A program made the position numbers and the translations under genes. A stretch of DNA of 27,103 bases from a virus, in IMG/VR virus record IMGVR_UViG_3300005529_000649, positions 1 through 27,103 of that record; one strand, 5' to 3'. The notes beneath the pieces were generated by a model. It searched no databases. It was not told the DNA's origin and was given only the letters and a program-made list of their open reading frames with translations. Each line of letters starts with the position of its first letter. Positions within the stretch are counted from its first letter, which is position 1. This document shows positions 1-7,243 of the stretch, in pieces.

Positions 1-342
1 GGCTGCAGTGATGGCTTGGGCACAGCGCAAGTCGGACTGCTGACCTCCACCAATAACTGCTCCAACTCTGGCGGAACTTGCGGAGCAGCACCGGCCGGCT
101 CAGTCACCATCGCCGCAGCTGCTACCACTGTCACGGTGGCTACAACCGCAGTTACAGCGAACAGCCAGATTCTCATCCAGGAAGATTCCACCTTGGGAAC
201 GCGACTTTCGGTGACCTGCAATACCACAACGGGACGCCTTTATACCGTCACAACGCGCACGGCAGGCACGAGTTTTGTTATAACGTCCAGTGCAGCACCG
301 ACCACCAACCCAGCCTGCCTTAACTATTTCATCATCAATTAA
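1..342 (+). CDS. Tail fibre-like protein, C-terminal fragment
   Basis: The frame is open from the left edge and ends at TAA 340-342, so only the last 113 residues are in the window. The sequence is rich in Thr, Ala, Ser and Val with alternating hydrophobic residues (for example VTIAAAATTVTVATT), as in beta-structured fibre or adhesin tips, and has spaced cysteines (NNCSNSGGTC, SVTCNTT, PACLNY) that could form disulfides. No catalytic motif is visible. Its place just before a phage head module and its composition suggest a tail fibre or receptor-binding protein end; this is inference, and the N-terminus would be decisive. An internal TTG at 16 is not a credible start because the frame continues upstream. 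Confidence 0.6.
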   Translation, partial: GCSDGLGTAQVGLLTSTNNCSNSGGTCGAAPAGSVTIAAAATTVTVATTAVTANSQILIQEDSTLGTRLSVTCNTTTGRLYTVTTRTAGTSFVITSSAAPTTNPACLNYFIIN

Positions 343-564
343 ATGGGATTAGTTTCCAGCCACCAAGCCGGCTACATGGAACTCGACGGTGCAACCAAAG
401 ATGCCGACTGTGAACGGGTGGACGTTCACGGTGGAGTGTCCAAGCAACTCGGCTGCTGCAACTTATTCGAGCACGAAGACTCCCGCCCTAAGCAGTTCCG
501 CTGTGGAACGTGTGAATACGTCCGCTCCCGCGGCGGGCTGGGTGCCAGATTGAGAGCAAAGTGA
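343..564 (+). CDS. Small Cys-rich protein, probable metal or Fe-S binding
   Basis: This gene encodes 73 residues, with ATG directly after the upstream TAA. Five cysteines are clustered: C23, the pair C38-C39, and C54-x2-C57 inside FRCGTCEYV. The spacing suggests a zinc ribbon or a small iron-sulfur centre, and the GGVSKQLGCCNLF block slightly recalls high-potential iron-sulfur proteins, but I cannot assign a family. An alternative start is the ATG at 376 (residue 12), which keeps all cysteines; neither start has a clear Shine-Dalgarno. The gene overlaps the next one by four bases (GTGA), indicating translational coupling in a small operon upstream of the portal gene. Function unknown. Confidence 0.7.
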   Translation: MGLVSSHQAGYMELDGATKDADCERVDVHGGVSKQLGCCNLFEHEDSRPKQFRCGTCEYVRSRGGLGARLRAK

Positions 565-902
565 ACGAACACGACGGAACTATCGCAGTCGATCTTGACG
601 GGACACTCGCCTTCTACGACAAGTGGCGCGGTATCGACCACATAGGCCGGCCCATCCCGCGCATGCTGACGCGGGTGAAGATGTGGCTACGGCAGAAGCG
701 CAAGGTGGTTATTTTTACGGCGCGCGTATCGAAAGCGGATCAGGCCGCTTCGGCGAAGAAATATATCGAAGCCTGGTGCGAGAAGCACATCGGGCAAAAG
801 CTTCCGGTCACGGCGCTGAAGACGCTCGACATGGTGGAATTCTACGATGATCGCGCGATTCAGGTTAAGCGCAACACCGGGGAGAGAGTCGACGGACAGT
901 GA
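561..902 (+). CDS. HAD-superfamily phosphatase-like protein
   Basis: The 113-residue protein carries the short HAD core. Motif I is VDLDGT with nucleophile D11 and D13, motif II is T53 in IFTAR, K87 could be the motif III lysine, and D96-D97 in YDDRA form motif IV. These bind Mg2+ and form the phosphoaspartyl intermediate in HAD phosphohydrolases. No cap insertion is visible, as in compact phage phosphatases and the phosphatase half of polynucleotide kinases. The substrate cannot be read; nucleotide or nucleic-acid 3'-phosphate is possible. The start is GTG within a GTGA overlap with the upstream stop, and the gene overlaps the next one the same way, so the three are probably cotranslated. 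Confidence 0.85.
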   Translation: MNEHDGTIAVDLDGTLAFYDKWRGIDHIGRPIPRMLTRVKMWLRQKRKVVIFTARVSKADQAASAKKYIEAWCEKHIGQKLPVTALKTLDMVEFYDDRAIQVKRNTGERVDGQ

Positions 903-1342
903 GATTCCCTTTCGTTTCCCGCTCCATGCACGACGAGTTGGTTCGCCAGTACGAGGCGCGACTGGCCGAAAAAGACTTAATCATTGCGAACCTCGACACT
1001 GAACGCCGCCAAGTCTGGAACCGTCTGCACAAACAGATTTTCGGAATGCCCATGTGGAAGGATGAACCCACGGCGCCAGTTGACCACGAAACTGCCAGCC
1101 CGCAGCCGAGTGATGCGCAACAGCGGGAAGACGCCAACAGTTTGCAGAGCCTGCTACTCAAAGCCAACGGGCGGGCCTCGAAGATTGGCCGGATGATCAC
1201 GGCCAAGAACATCCGCAAGGTAGCGCGTTCGGCGGGAGAAGTAGGCAGAGAGCAGGTTCGCGGATTGATGGCCGAAGCAGAAGCCTTGGGGAAAGCAGCG
1301 GTTCAGCCGGCAACTCAACCTCATCCAGAAACGGGAACGTAA
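899..1342 (+). CDS. Coiled-coil hypothetical phage protein
   Basis: The 147-residue protein starts at GTG in a four-base overlap with the HAD gene. Residues 10-45 form a charged heptad-like helix (ELVRQYEARLAEKDL) followed by a Trp/Phe patch, then a polar Pro/Gln-rich linker (about 60-85) and a second basic helix region (about 85-130). No transmembrane segment or catalytic motif is seen. A later ATG at 926 could be the true start. It sits between a phosphatase and a lipoprotein gene just upstream of the portal. I do not recognise the family; a virion-associated or assembly role is only suggested by position. Confidence 0.65.
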   Translation: MRFPFVSRSMHDELVRQYEARLAEKDLIIANLDTERRQVWNRLHKQIFGMPMWKDEPTAPVDHETASPQPSDAQQREDANSLQSLLLKANGRASKIGRMITAKNIRKVARSAGEVGREQVRGLMAEAEALGKAAVQPATQPHPETGT

Positions 1343-1561
1343 ATGCGTAGTCTGTTGTTACTGCTGTGTCTGTTTTCGGTTGGCTGCATGAAACACAAGA
1401 TCGATGTGCGCTTGCCGGACGTCGTCATACCCAAAGAAGCCATCGTGAGCGATGTCGTGCTCGAGGGCTGCAAAAACGTGCAAGCCAGTCCTCCCGCGGG
1501 CTGTAAACGTACCCGCCTTTCCTACAGGAAAGGTTCAGAGAAAATCCAGATTCACCAATAA
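1343..1561 (+). CDS. Small lipoprotein
   Basis: The 72-residue protein begins at ATG immediately after the previous TAA. It has a classic lipoprotein signal: MRS, a leucine-rich core (LLLLLCLF) and a lipobox SVGC with the lipidated cysteine at residue 15. The mature part is about 57 residues, with a DVVIPKEAIVSDVV segment and two further cysteines (GCKN, AGCK). It is probably exported and anchored in a membrane. Outer-membrane spanin subunits of phages are small lipoproteins of this size, but no inner-membrane spanin partner or endolysin lies nearby, so this is only a possibility. A superinfection-exclusion lipoprotein is another. Confidence 0.7.
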   Translation: MRSLLLLLCLFSVGCMKHKIDVRLPDVVIPKEAIVSDVVLEGCKNVQASPPAGCKRTRLSYRKGSEKIQIHQ

Positions 1562-1564
1562 CCC

Positions 1565-3976
1565 ATGGCCATTGTCTCTGACGGAATCATTCCAGATCAG
1601 GCATCGAATTCCGGCGCCGCTTCGGTGCTTCCGCAAACTGCCGAGCAGGGCCAGGAGCGAACCCCCGACGCTCCCATGGCGGGCAAGCCGGAAGAGAAGC
1701 GCAAACAGGAAGGCATCCCCGATGAGGAAAAGCAGTCGCTCATGCGGGTGCGCCGCCTCTACAAAGAGAAGTGGCATACAGTTCGCCGCAAGGTAATCCG
1801 CCGGGTACTCAAGGCGTACGAATTCTTCAAAGGCAACCAGTTCATCGCTTTCGACCCTGAAAACTTCCAGTGGTTCGATCCCATAGAAGCAGCCCTTGAA
1901 GGCCAAGAGGATCCGGAAGACCTTGACCTCTATAAGTTCACGAACAACGTTTACCAAATGCTGACTGGCGGATTCGTTGCAGGCTTGTCGCCAGACATCC
2001 CGAAAACTGCTTTCTTCCCGGATGATGCTTCCGATCCAGACGACCTCTCGACCGCGAAAGATGCCTCCGATGTCGTCGCGATCGTCGAACGTAAGAACAA
2101 CATCAAGACGCTACAGAAGCAGGAATTGTTGTTGCTCTGGCTTGCCGGCGCCTACTTCTCCTACACGCGTTACATCGTCGACGAGGACCGCGCGGGAACG
2201 AAACAGGAACCGGTATATGCGGACGTTCCCCAGCAGGTGACTCCGGACCGCTTTGTTTGTCCCGAGTGCGGCAATGAAGAACCTGCGGCTGGCATAAATA
2301 TCCCGGCATGCAAGAACTGCGGCCACGAAATGACGGAATCGGACTTCTACCCGGGCGAAACCATGCCTATGCCTACCCAAGTAGGCCAGCAGGAAGTGCC
2401 GAACGGCATGACGGCAGTTGATCTGTTCGGGCCGCTGAATGTCGATGCCGCTCCGAACGCCAAGAAAATTTCGCAGACTCCTATTCTCGATCTGCAGGAC
2501 GAAATCGATATCGGCTATCTCCGGTCCATGTATCCGGATGCCTGGGATGAACTGAAGCAGTCGACAACCGGCTCCTCGATTGAAGGCGAACTTGAGCGGG
2601 TTGCCCGCCAGCACGTTTATTCGGCCTTGGGCGGCAGAAACAACATGACGGGAGAGATCATGCCAACACTCTCCCGCTGCTGGATTACGCCGCAAGCCTT
2701 TGGCGTGCTCGACGACAAAACCATGGCCCAGCGGCTAAAGGCTCGCTTCCCCAAGGGCTGCAAGCTGGTTTCAGTTGGCGACGTCTTCCTAGAAGCGCGC
2801 CCGGAAAAACTAACCGATCACTGGACACACTGCGCAGCCTTCGATGCACACGAGTTTGGACTGTTCCCGCCGGCCGTGGGCGATTCAGCTATCGAAGTTC
2901 AGGAGCGCATCAACGACGTCGCCAACATCACCCATGAGCACATGGACCGCAACGCCTCCCCATCGCTGATCACGGATGAGGACGTAATCGACACCAAGGC
3001 GCTCAGCGGCAAGCCATTCCCGCCAGGAGTGATTACCGGAATTAAGCGGAAAACCTCGCAAGGCCAAGTACCAATCCGCGACCTGATGTTTCAGCCGGAA
3101 ATTCATATTGACCAGCACATCTATGACTATGGCGACAAGCTGGTATTCCTGGCGCAGCTGCTTTCGGGAGTCACACCGCAGGTGTTCGGGGGCTCCGGTG
3201 ATCCGCACATTGAGACCGCATCCGGGCAGAAGCAGCAACTGAATACCGCCCTTGGCCGCCTGGGATTGTTCTGGGATCAGATCAGGGATGAGCACGCGCA
3301 GCGCGCCATGATCATCGTGAAAACCACGATCCAGAACATGGGCGGGGAACTGCGCGACACCATCAAGGACGATGGCACCGAATTCCAGAACCGCGCCGTT
3401 GACCTCGACAACATGAAAGGCCAGATCCACGCACATCCGGAGACTGACCAGGGATTCCCGCAGACCTACGCCGAGATTCGCGACCGCATCGAGCGCTTCA
3501 TCGAGATGGCCAAAGACAATCTGTATATCCAGGCCATGCTCGAGGTGCCGACTAATCAGAAAATCGTAGCACTCTATACGCTGCCATCGAACATGGTTGT
3601 CCCCAAAGATGCGAAGCGGAAGAAGGTACTGCAGGTCATCAACCAGCTGATCCAGGACGCCGACCAGGGCGTTCCGATGCAGCAGGTTCCTAACCCGATG
3701 GTGCCCGGGCAAATGATGTTCATGCCCACTCGCCTGCCTGATTCTGACTTCGATTCGCCCTTCGAAGATGTGGTCGACGTGGTGAAGGAGTGGGCAGAAG
3801 AGCATTGGCAGATGGCGCAAACCGATCCGCCAGCCTTTGAGAACATTCGCGCGTACTACCGGCTTGCTGTGCAGTTTGCCACGCAAGAGCAAATCAAGCA
3901 GCAAGCGGCACAGCAACTGGCCGCTGGTGCTTCTGAGGGAGAAGCACCGGCAGCGCCAGCCCAAGCAAACCCATGA
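1565..3976 (+). CDS. Portal protein (P22-like) with inserted zinc ribbon
   Basis: The 803-residue protein has the size and layout of large podovirus portals. It has an N-terminal charged tail, a helical wing-like region with a YEFFKGNQFI-type block near residues 87-100, a middle region with AVGDSAIEVQERIND and RNASPSLI (about 439-470), a long segment around YDYGDKLVFLAQLLSGVTPQ, and a Gln/Ala-rich C-terminal tail. Portals form a dodecameric ring at the capsid vertex for DNA packaging and exit. An unusual feature is a Cys4 zinc ribbon, C232-x2-C235 and C249-x2-C252, in a loop of the first half. ATG lies three bases after the lipoprotein stop, suggesting coupling. The next gene is scaffold-like, then capsid, supporting the call. 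Confidence 0.85.
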   Translation: MAIVSDGIIPDQASNSGAASVLPQTAEQGQERTPDAPMAGKPEEKRKQEGIPDEEKQSLMRVRRLYKEKWHTVRRKVIRRVLKAYEFFKGNQFIAFDPENFQWFDPIEAALEGQEDPEDLDLYKFTNNVYQMLTGGFVAGLSPDIPKTAFFPDDASDPDDLSTAKDASDVVAIVERKNNIKTLQKQELLLLWLAGAYFSYTRYIVDEDRAGTKQEPVYADVPQQVTPDRFVCPECGNEEPAAGINIPACKNCGHEMTESDFYPGETMPMPTQVGQQEVPNGMTAVDLFGPLNVDAAPNAKKISQTPILDLQDEIDIGYLRSMYPDAWDELKQSTTGSSIEGELERVARQHVYSALGGRNNMTGEIMPTLSRCWITPQAFGVLDDKTMAQRLKARFPKGCKLVSVGDVFLEARPEKLTDHWTHCAAFDAHEFGLFPPAVGDSAIEVQERINDVANITHEHMDRNASPSLITDEDVIDTKALSGKPFPPGVITGIKRKTSQGQVPIRDLMFQPEIHIDQHIYDYGDKLVFLAQLLSGVTPQVFGGSGDPHIETASGQKQQLNTALGRLGLFWDQIRDEHAQRAMIIVKTTIQNMGGELRDTIKDDGTEFQNRAVDLDNMKGQIHAHPETDQGFPQTYAEIRDRIERFIEMAKDNLYIQAMLEVPTNQKIVALYTLPSNMVVPKDAKRKKVLQVINQLIQDADQGVPMQQVPNPMVPGQMMFMPTRLPDSDFDSPFEDVVDVVKEWAEEHWQMAQTDPPAFENIRAYYRLAVQFATQEQIKQQAAQQLAAGASEGEAPAAPAQANP

Positions 3977-4003
3977 CGTTCTGAGCACAACCTGAAGAAA
4001 GGA

Positions 4004-4057
4004 ATGTTTAGCCCGCCCGCGCGCGGGCTTTTCTATTTATGGCAACACAAGCCGTAA
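4004..4057 (+). other. Possible 17-codon leader ORF overlapping a hairpin and the scaffold start
   Basis: An ATG at 4004 follows a purine-rich AGAAAGGA Shine-Dalgarno-like stretch (3996-4003) with almost no spacing. It opens a 17-codon frame through the GC-rich hairpin at 4010-4029 and stops at TAA 4055-4057, 16 bases past the ATG of the next gene at 4039, in another frame. Translation of this leader would melt the hairpin and could allow reinitiation at 4039. The very short Shine-Dalgarno spacing argues against it; the alternative is that the hairpin brings the same Shine-Dalgarno close to 4039. Confidence 0.2.
4010..4032 (+). terminator. Terminator-like hairpin directly before the scaffold-like gene
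   Basis: AGCCCGC (4010-4016) pairs perfectly with GCGGGCT (4023-4029) around a six-base loop and is followed by TTT, C, T, so it resembles a weak intrinsic terminator after the portal gene. The next start codon is only six bases further (4039). The only Shine-Dalgarno-like sequence (3996-4003) lies on the far side of the hairpin, so the structure may also act in translation. Confidence 0.6.
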
Positions 4058-5634
4058 CACCAGCAGCACCCGCAGCACCTCCGGTCAGTAGCGAATCCGT
4101 ATCATCGACTCCGGCGGTAGAAACTCCATCGTCTACGCCTGCGGCTCCAGCGACGCCAGAGCCAATCAGTTACAAGGCCGGTGAGAGCGATCAGGAACTC
4201 TTAGCGCGTATCACTCGCGAAAAAGCTGAGAAAACTGCGCAGCCAGCCACGCCGGCGACGCCTGCCACCGAAGTTGCGCAACCTGCCACGCCCGTAGAAA
4301 AGAAAACCGAGCCTGCACAGCCCGAGACTCCTCCCGCCGAACCTGCCGACCTCGATGACGAGCAGAAAGAGATGCTCGCACAACTCGAGACTGAACTCAT
4401 GGCCGGCGAAGAGGTAGAAGGCGTACTCAGCCCCAAGGCACTCGCCGAGCATGCCGACCTAAAGCCGATTCTCGAGAAGAATCCGGAATTCAAGGGCCAG
4501 CTAATGAAGACGGCTCGCCTGGCCTCCGAAGCCGTCAAATATCAGGAAATCTTTACCACGCCGGAGCAGGCCGCCGAAGCCAACGAGCTGGCGACCGCGT
4601 ATGGCCCCATTCGCGACAGCTTCCAATCGATTCAGAAGCCGGAAGACGCCCGCAGCGTACTCGAACAGATTGCCAAGCAAAGCCTGATGGTCGACGAGGC
4701 GGGCAATCCGGTAACAGGGCCGGACGGCAAGCAACTGGTGCATGAATCCTTCGCTCATTTCCTCGACGGCGTTTATACGCACGTCGCCAACTATTCCATC
4801 CAGCAGATGCAGCGCAGCGGGCAGGTTCCTGCCGAAGTGTTGCCCCTATTGAACGCTGCCCTGGATGTACAGCGCGCACAGCTTCAGAAAGAAGTCGCCA
4901 AAGGTGGCGATGAAGCAGAAGACGCGCAAGGACTTCTCGCAGCCCTGGACACCCTCAAAGAGCGTATTTCGCCTGCTCGCTCTCAGGCGTCAGAGGAAAT
5001 TCCAGAGCATGTGAAACAACGACTGGCCGATATAGAACAGCGTGAACAGAAGCTGGCTCGCGACCAGCAGCAGGCCCGTCAGCAAGAGCAAGTAGCGTTT
5101 GAAGAGAAGTTTGAAACTACCGTCGATCAGCGGCTAAACCCGCTGATGGATCGGCTGCTCGAGAAGATGGACGTTCCCGACTTCAACCGGGAAACGGCCA
5201 AAGCCAGAATCGCCGAAGCCTTAGCGGAACGCCTGCTTGCGAACCAGCATTACGTTCGCGCGGCTCGCTCTCTGAAAGGGCAAGGCATCTCTGACGACGT
5301 CCTGAAACAGCGTGTGGCCCTGGCTATGCGCAACGTGCAGGAGATATTGGCCGATGTCGCTCGTCCCATCATCAACGAAGCCAAAGGCAGCTTCAAAAAG
5401 TCTCAAGACGCGAAATCCGCCAAGTTAGCCTCGCAGATCGACGCTTCTAAATCCGAGCCCAAGGGCGGCACCGCTGTACCTACGCCCCCGCCTGTCCCAA
5501 AGAAACACGAACTCTTGCCTGAATTCCGCCGACAGTACAAAGCCCAGACGGGCGATGTGCCTTCGGACCGGGAAGAGATGGCGTTCCTCACGGACAGGCC
5601 AATCAACGGATTTAAGTGGCAAACGTCTGCGTGA
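4039..5634 (+). CDS. Probable capsid scaffolding or head-assembly protein
   Basis: The 531-residue protein lies between portal and major capsid genes, where scaffolding proteins usually sit. Residues 1-115 are low-complexity Pro/Ala/Thr/Glu with repeated ATPATP- and AQPATP-type words. The middle is helical and acidic, with a predicted coiled coil around residues 325-365 (QRLADIEQREQKLARDQQQ), and a second helical part follows to about 460. The C-terminus contains a TPPPVPKKHELLPEFRRQYK block, basic and possibly capsid-binding as in known scaffolds. No enzymatic motif is seen. Start ATG 4039 is preceded by a hairpin rather than an adjacent Shine-Dalgarno. Scaffold identity is inferred from position and composition. 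Confidence 0.65.
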   Translation: MATQAVTPAAPAAPPVSSESVSSTPAVETPSSTPAAPATPEPISYKAGESDQELLARITREKAEKTAQPATPATPATEVAQPATPVEKKTEPAQPETPPAEPADLDDEQKEMLAQLETELMAGEEVEGVLSPKALAEHADLKPILEKNPEFKGQLMKTARLASEAVKYQEIFTTPEQAAEANELATAYGPIRDSFQSIQKPEDARSVLEQIAKQSLMVDEAGNPVTGPDGKQLVHESFAHFLDGVYTHVANYSIQQMQRSGQVPAEVLPLLNAALDVQRAQLQKEVAKGGDEAEDAQGLLAALDTLKERISPARSQASEEIPEHVKQRLADIEQREQKLARDQQQARQQEQVAFEEKFETTVDQRLNPLMDRLLEKMDVPDFNRETAKARIAEALAERLLANQHYVRAARSLKGQGISDDVLKQRVALAMRNVQEILADVARPIINEAKGSFKKSQDAKSAKLASQIDASKSEPKGGTAVPTPPPVPKKHELLPEFRRQYKAQTGDVPSDREEMAFLTDRPINGFKWQTSA

Positions 5635-5656
5635 AACCTTCACCGACTGAGACTTA

Positions 5657-5681
5657 GCGCCACTTAGGCGCAGAAAGGGAG
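5657..5681 (+). promoter_or_regulatory. Small hairpin plus Shine-Dalgarno deciding the TTG capsid start
   Basis: GCGCC (5657-5661) pairs with GGCGC (5667-5671) around a five-base loop. It is followed by GGGAG at 5677-5681, seven bases before TTG 5689. No ATG in this frame gives the expected N-terminus, so this ribosome site supports TTG initiation for the major capsid protein. Confidence 0.55.
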
Positions 5682-5688
5682 AACTCCA

Positions 5689-6939
5689 TTGCCTGCTCTA
5701 ACTAGTGCGGGAACTGTTTCGGTTCAACTCGAAGCAGTTTCGGAAGCCCTTCCTCTCATGGTGGAGAAGGAAGGCACCCTGGACAAAATGATCCAGGACC
5801 GCGGACGGGCGAAACGAGTTTCAACTCGTAACTACCGTATTCCGCTCAAGACCAACCTGCCCGGCTCGGTGTCGAAGATCAACCTTGACCAGGGCGATTT
5901 CCCGCGCGGCTCCGGGACCGGCTACGACCTCTTCCAAGTCACGCCGCTGGCTTTCACGGTTCCTTTGGAACTCACGAAGCTGGTGGAACTGACTGGGAAA
6001 GGCCAAGACGTGGCGACCGTCGATGTGGTCAATGACAACATCGCCGACGCTGCGGCCGCTCTCCGGCGCTTCCGCGACGTATTCCTCCAAACCGCTGGCA
6101 CGGGCCAGTTGGCGACTGTCGCTTCCACCTATGCTGGTGGTGGCGCAAACCCAATCACTCTGGCTTCGACGCCTTTCGGGGCGCGCTTGCTTGCTAAGGA
6201 CCAAACCGTTCAGGTTTTCAACCCGACCGGCAACGTTCTGCGCGGTACCATGCGCATCCTGAAAATCCAGAACACCCTGGGTTCAACCCAGACGATCACC
6301 GTAGACGCTGTGCCCGCCGGCACGGTCGCCAACGACCTGATCATGGTGGCTGGTGTCGAGCAGGGCACGCCCATTTTCATCAACGGCATCCCGGTATTCC
6401 ACTCGACGAGTGCAACCGGAACCTTGATGGGAATCGATCGCTCCAACGTTTACACGCAAGCCAACGGTGTGAACGCTGGCTCGGTTGGCCTCGTACAGCC
6501 TCTGCTCCGTCTGGCCATGAACCAGATCCGGCAGGCGCTCGGCGACGATGCCTTAACCGGCATCTTCTTCCACACTCACCCCTCCCAGGGCCAGGCTTAC
6601 GAAGAGCTTGGCTTCCAGATTCAGTACATTCCGCTGGAAGGCGGAAAGGCTGATGGCATGGATCTGCTGTTCCGCGGGAAGAAGGAAGTCTCGGGCAAGC
6701 CGTGGGTGGAAAACATCCACGCTGACCAGACTCGAATCGACCTGATGAACACCAAGGTCTGGGGCAAGGTGAAATGGGGCGACCCGCCGTTCTGGTACGA
6801 GTTAGAGGGCCAGCGAGTTTTTCCGATTAGTAACATGGTCGCTCTCAGCCGAAATGCTGATGAGAAAATTCCTTCTGATGGACTCGGAAGCTGTGATGCC
6901 AACGAGGCGCAAGCTGAGGATCTTCCTCTTGCAGCGTGA
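5689..6939 (+). CDS. Major capsid protein, exon 1 with unspliced read-through
   Basis: The gene starts at TTG 5689 with Shine-Dalgarno GGGAG. Position after portal and scaffold, length near 420, and blocks such as VTPLAFTVPLELTKLVEL and FWYELEGQRVFPI are consistent with a phage major capsid protein, probably HK97-like fold. The unspliced frame runs to TGA 6937-6939 (416 residues), but its last 36 residues after VFPI are unlike a capsid end and lie in RNA that folds as a group I intron. Joining 5689-6827 to 7058-7184 gives a 421-residue protein ending YVDNPRAVGSITSLLVPAGN, which reads like a genuine capsid C-terminus. The unspliced form probably lacks a strand needed for folding. Exact splice sites are inferred. 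Confidence 0.85.
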   Translation: MPALTSAGTVSVQLEAVSEALPLMVEKEGTLDKMIQDRGRAKRVSTRNYRIPLKTNLPGSVSKINLDQGDFPRGSGTGYDLFQVTPLAFTVPLELTKLVELTGKGQDVATVDVVNDNIADAAAALRRFRDVFLQTAGTGQLATVASTYAGGGANPITLASTPFGARLLAKDQTVQVFNPTGNVLRGTMRILKIQNTLGSTQTITVDAVPAGTVANDLIMVAGVEQGTPIFINGIPVFHSTSATGTLMGIDRSNVYTQANGVNAGSVGLVQPLLRLAMNQIRQALGDDALTGIFFHTHPSQGQAYEELGFQIQYIPLEGGKADGMDLLFRGKKEVSGKPWVENIHADQTRIDLMNTKVWGKVKWGDPPFWYELEGQRVFPISNMVALSRNADEKIPSDGLGSCDANEAQAEDLPLAA

Positions 6940-7057
6940 GAGACTAAGCGAAGGAACGCCCCTCGCGGGTGATGCAATAGTCCGGTCTCATGGGAACAAG
7001 AACCATGAGAGTGCGGCAGAAATGACCGCACCCACCTACACGGTGAGTAACAAGTCG
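6828..7057 (+). ncRNA. Group I self-splicing intron in the capsid gene
   Basis: The helices can be placed in canonical order. P1: exon CGAT 6824-6827 with GTCG 6838-6841, giving the U-G wobble at the 5' splice site. P2: 6842-6849/6856-6864. P3: TTCCTTC 6869-6875 with GAAGGAA 6950-6956, seven perfect pairs. P4 candidate: 6889-6892/6912-6915. P5 candidate: 6898-6900/6906-6908. P6: GAGGA 6916-6920/TCCTC 6924-6928. P7: GACTA 6942-6946/TAGTC 6978-6982. P8: 6957-6961/6967-6971. P9: eight pairs 6986-6993/7003-7010. P9.1: 7011-7016/7026-7031. P9.2: 7033-7036/7042-7045. The AGACTAA...ATAGTCC signature is the usual P7 core. No endonuclease ORF is inside. The terminal G could be 7054, 7057 or 7063; all keep frame. 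I prefer 7057 from the protein sequence. Confidence 0.85.
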
Positions 7058-7184
7058 CTATGGAACCAACGGCTCGCTGACCGGCGGCTGGATTTCGTTC
7101 CTTGTGGACGCATACCAGACCTACGTGGACAATCCGCGAGCTGTGGGCTCGATAACTTCGTTGTTAGTGCCAGCTGGTAACTAA
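7058..7184 (+). CDS. Major capsid protein, exon 2 (C-terminus)
   Basis: This frame is shifted relative to exon 1 and encodes GSLTGGWISFLVDAYQTYV followed by DNPRAVGSITSLLVPAGN, ending at TAA 7182-7184. Blocks with NPRA-x-x-S-x-x-S-L-x-x-P-A/S-G at the extreme end are familiar from HK97-fold capsid proteins of environmental phages (my recollection of the family, not a search). There is no start codon or ribosome site suited to independent translation, and a TGA at 7044-7046 blocks it upstream, so it should be expressed by splicing from codon 380 of exon 1. The removed length is 2 modulo 3, exactly what is needed to join the frames. Confidence 0.8.
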
Positions 7185-7206
7185 TGACGAATGGTGTTGA
7201 CAATTT

Positions 7207-7234
7207 CCAGAGCAGGAGTAACATCCTGCTCTGG
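7207..7234 (+). promoter_or_regulatory. Perfect 11-bp hairpin between capsid and HNH genes
   Basis: Eleven bases (7207-7217) pair perfectly with 7224-7234 around loop GTAACA. The hairpin lies after the capsid stop and its 3' foot overlaps the GGAG (7233-7236) that should serve the HNH start at 7244. It could stop or slow transcription after the abundant capsid message, protect its 3' end, or restrict HNH translation. There is no long T run. Confidence 0.6.
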
Positions 7235-7243
7235 AGTGTTTAT

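Noticed and set aside
2885-3988. A 367-codon reverse-strand open frame under the portal gene
   Set aside because: It has no family motif or ribosome site and is fully antisense to a well-supported portal gene; long antisense frames are common in GC-rich coding DNA.
6828-6939. The 36 codons after VFPI as the true capsid C-terminus
   Set aside because: They coincide with intron helices P2-P6 and lack capsid-like sequence, whereas the shifted downstream frame provides it.
6854-7180. A 108-codon frame starting inside the intron and covering exon 2
   Set aside because: It only overlaps exon 2 in another phase and gives a non-capsid sequence; it crosses the intron helices.
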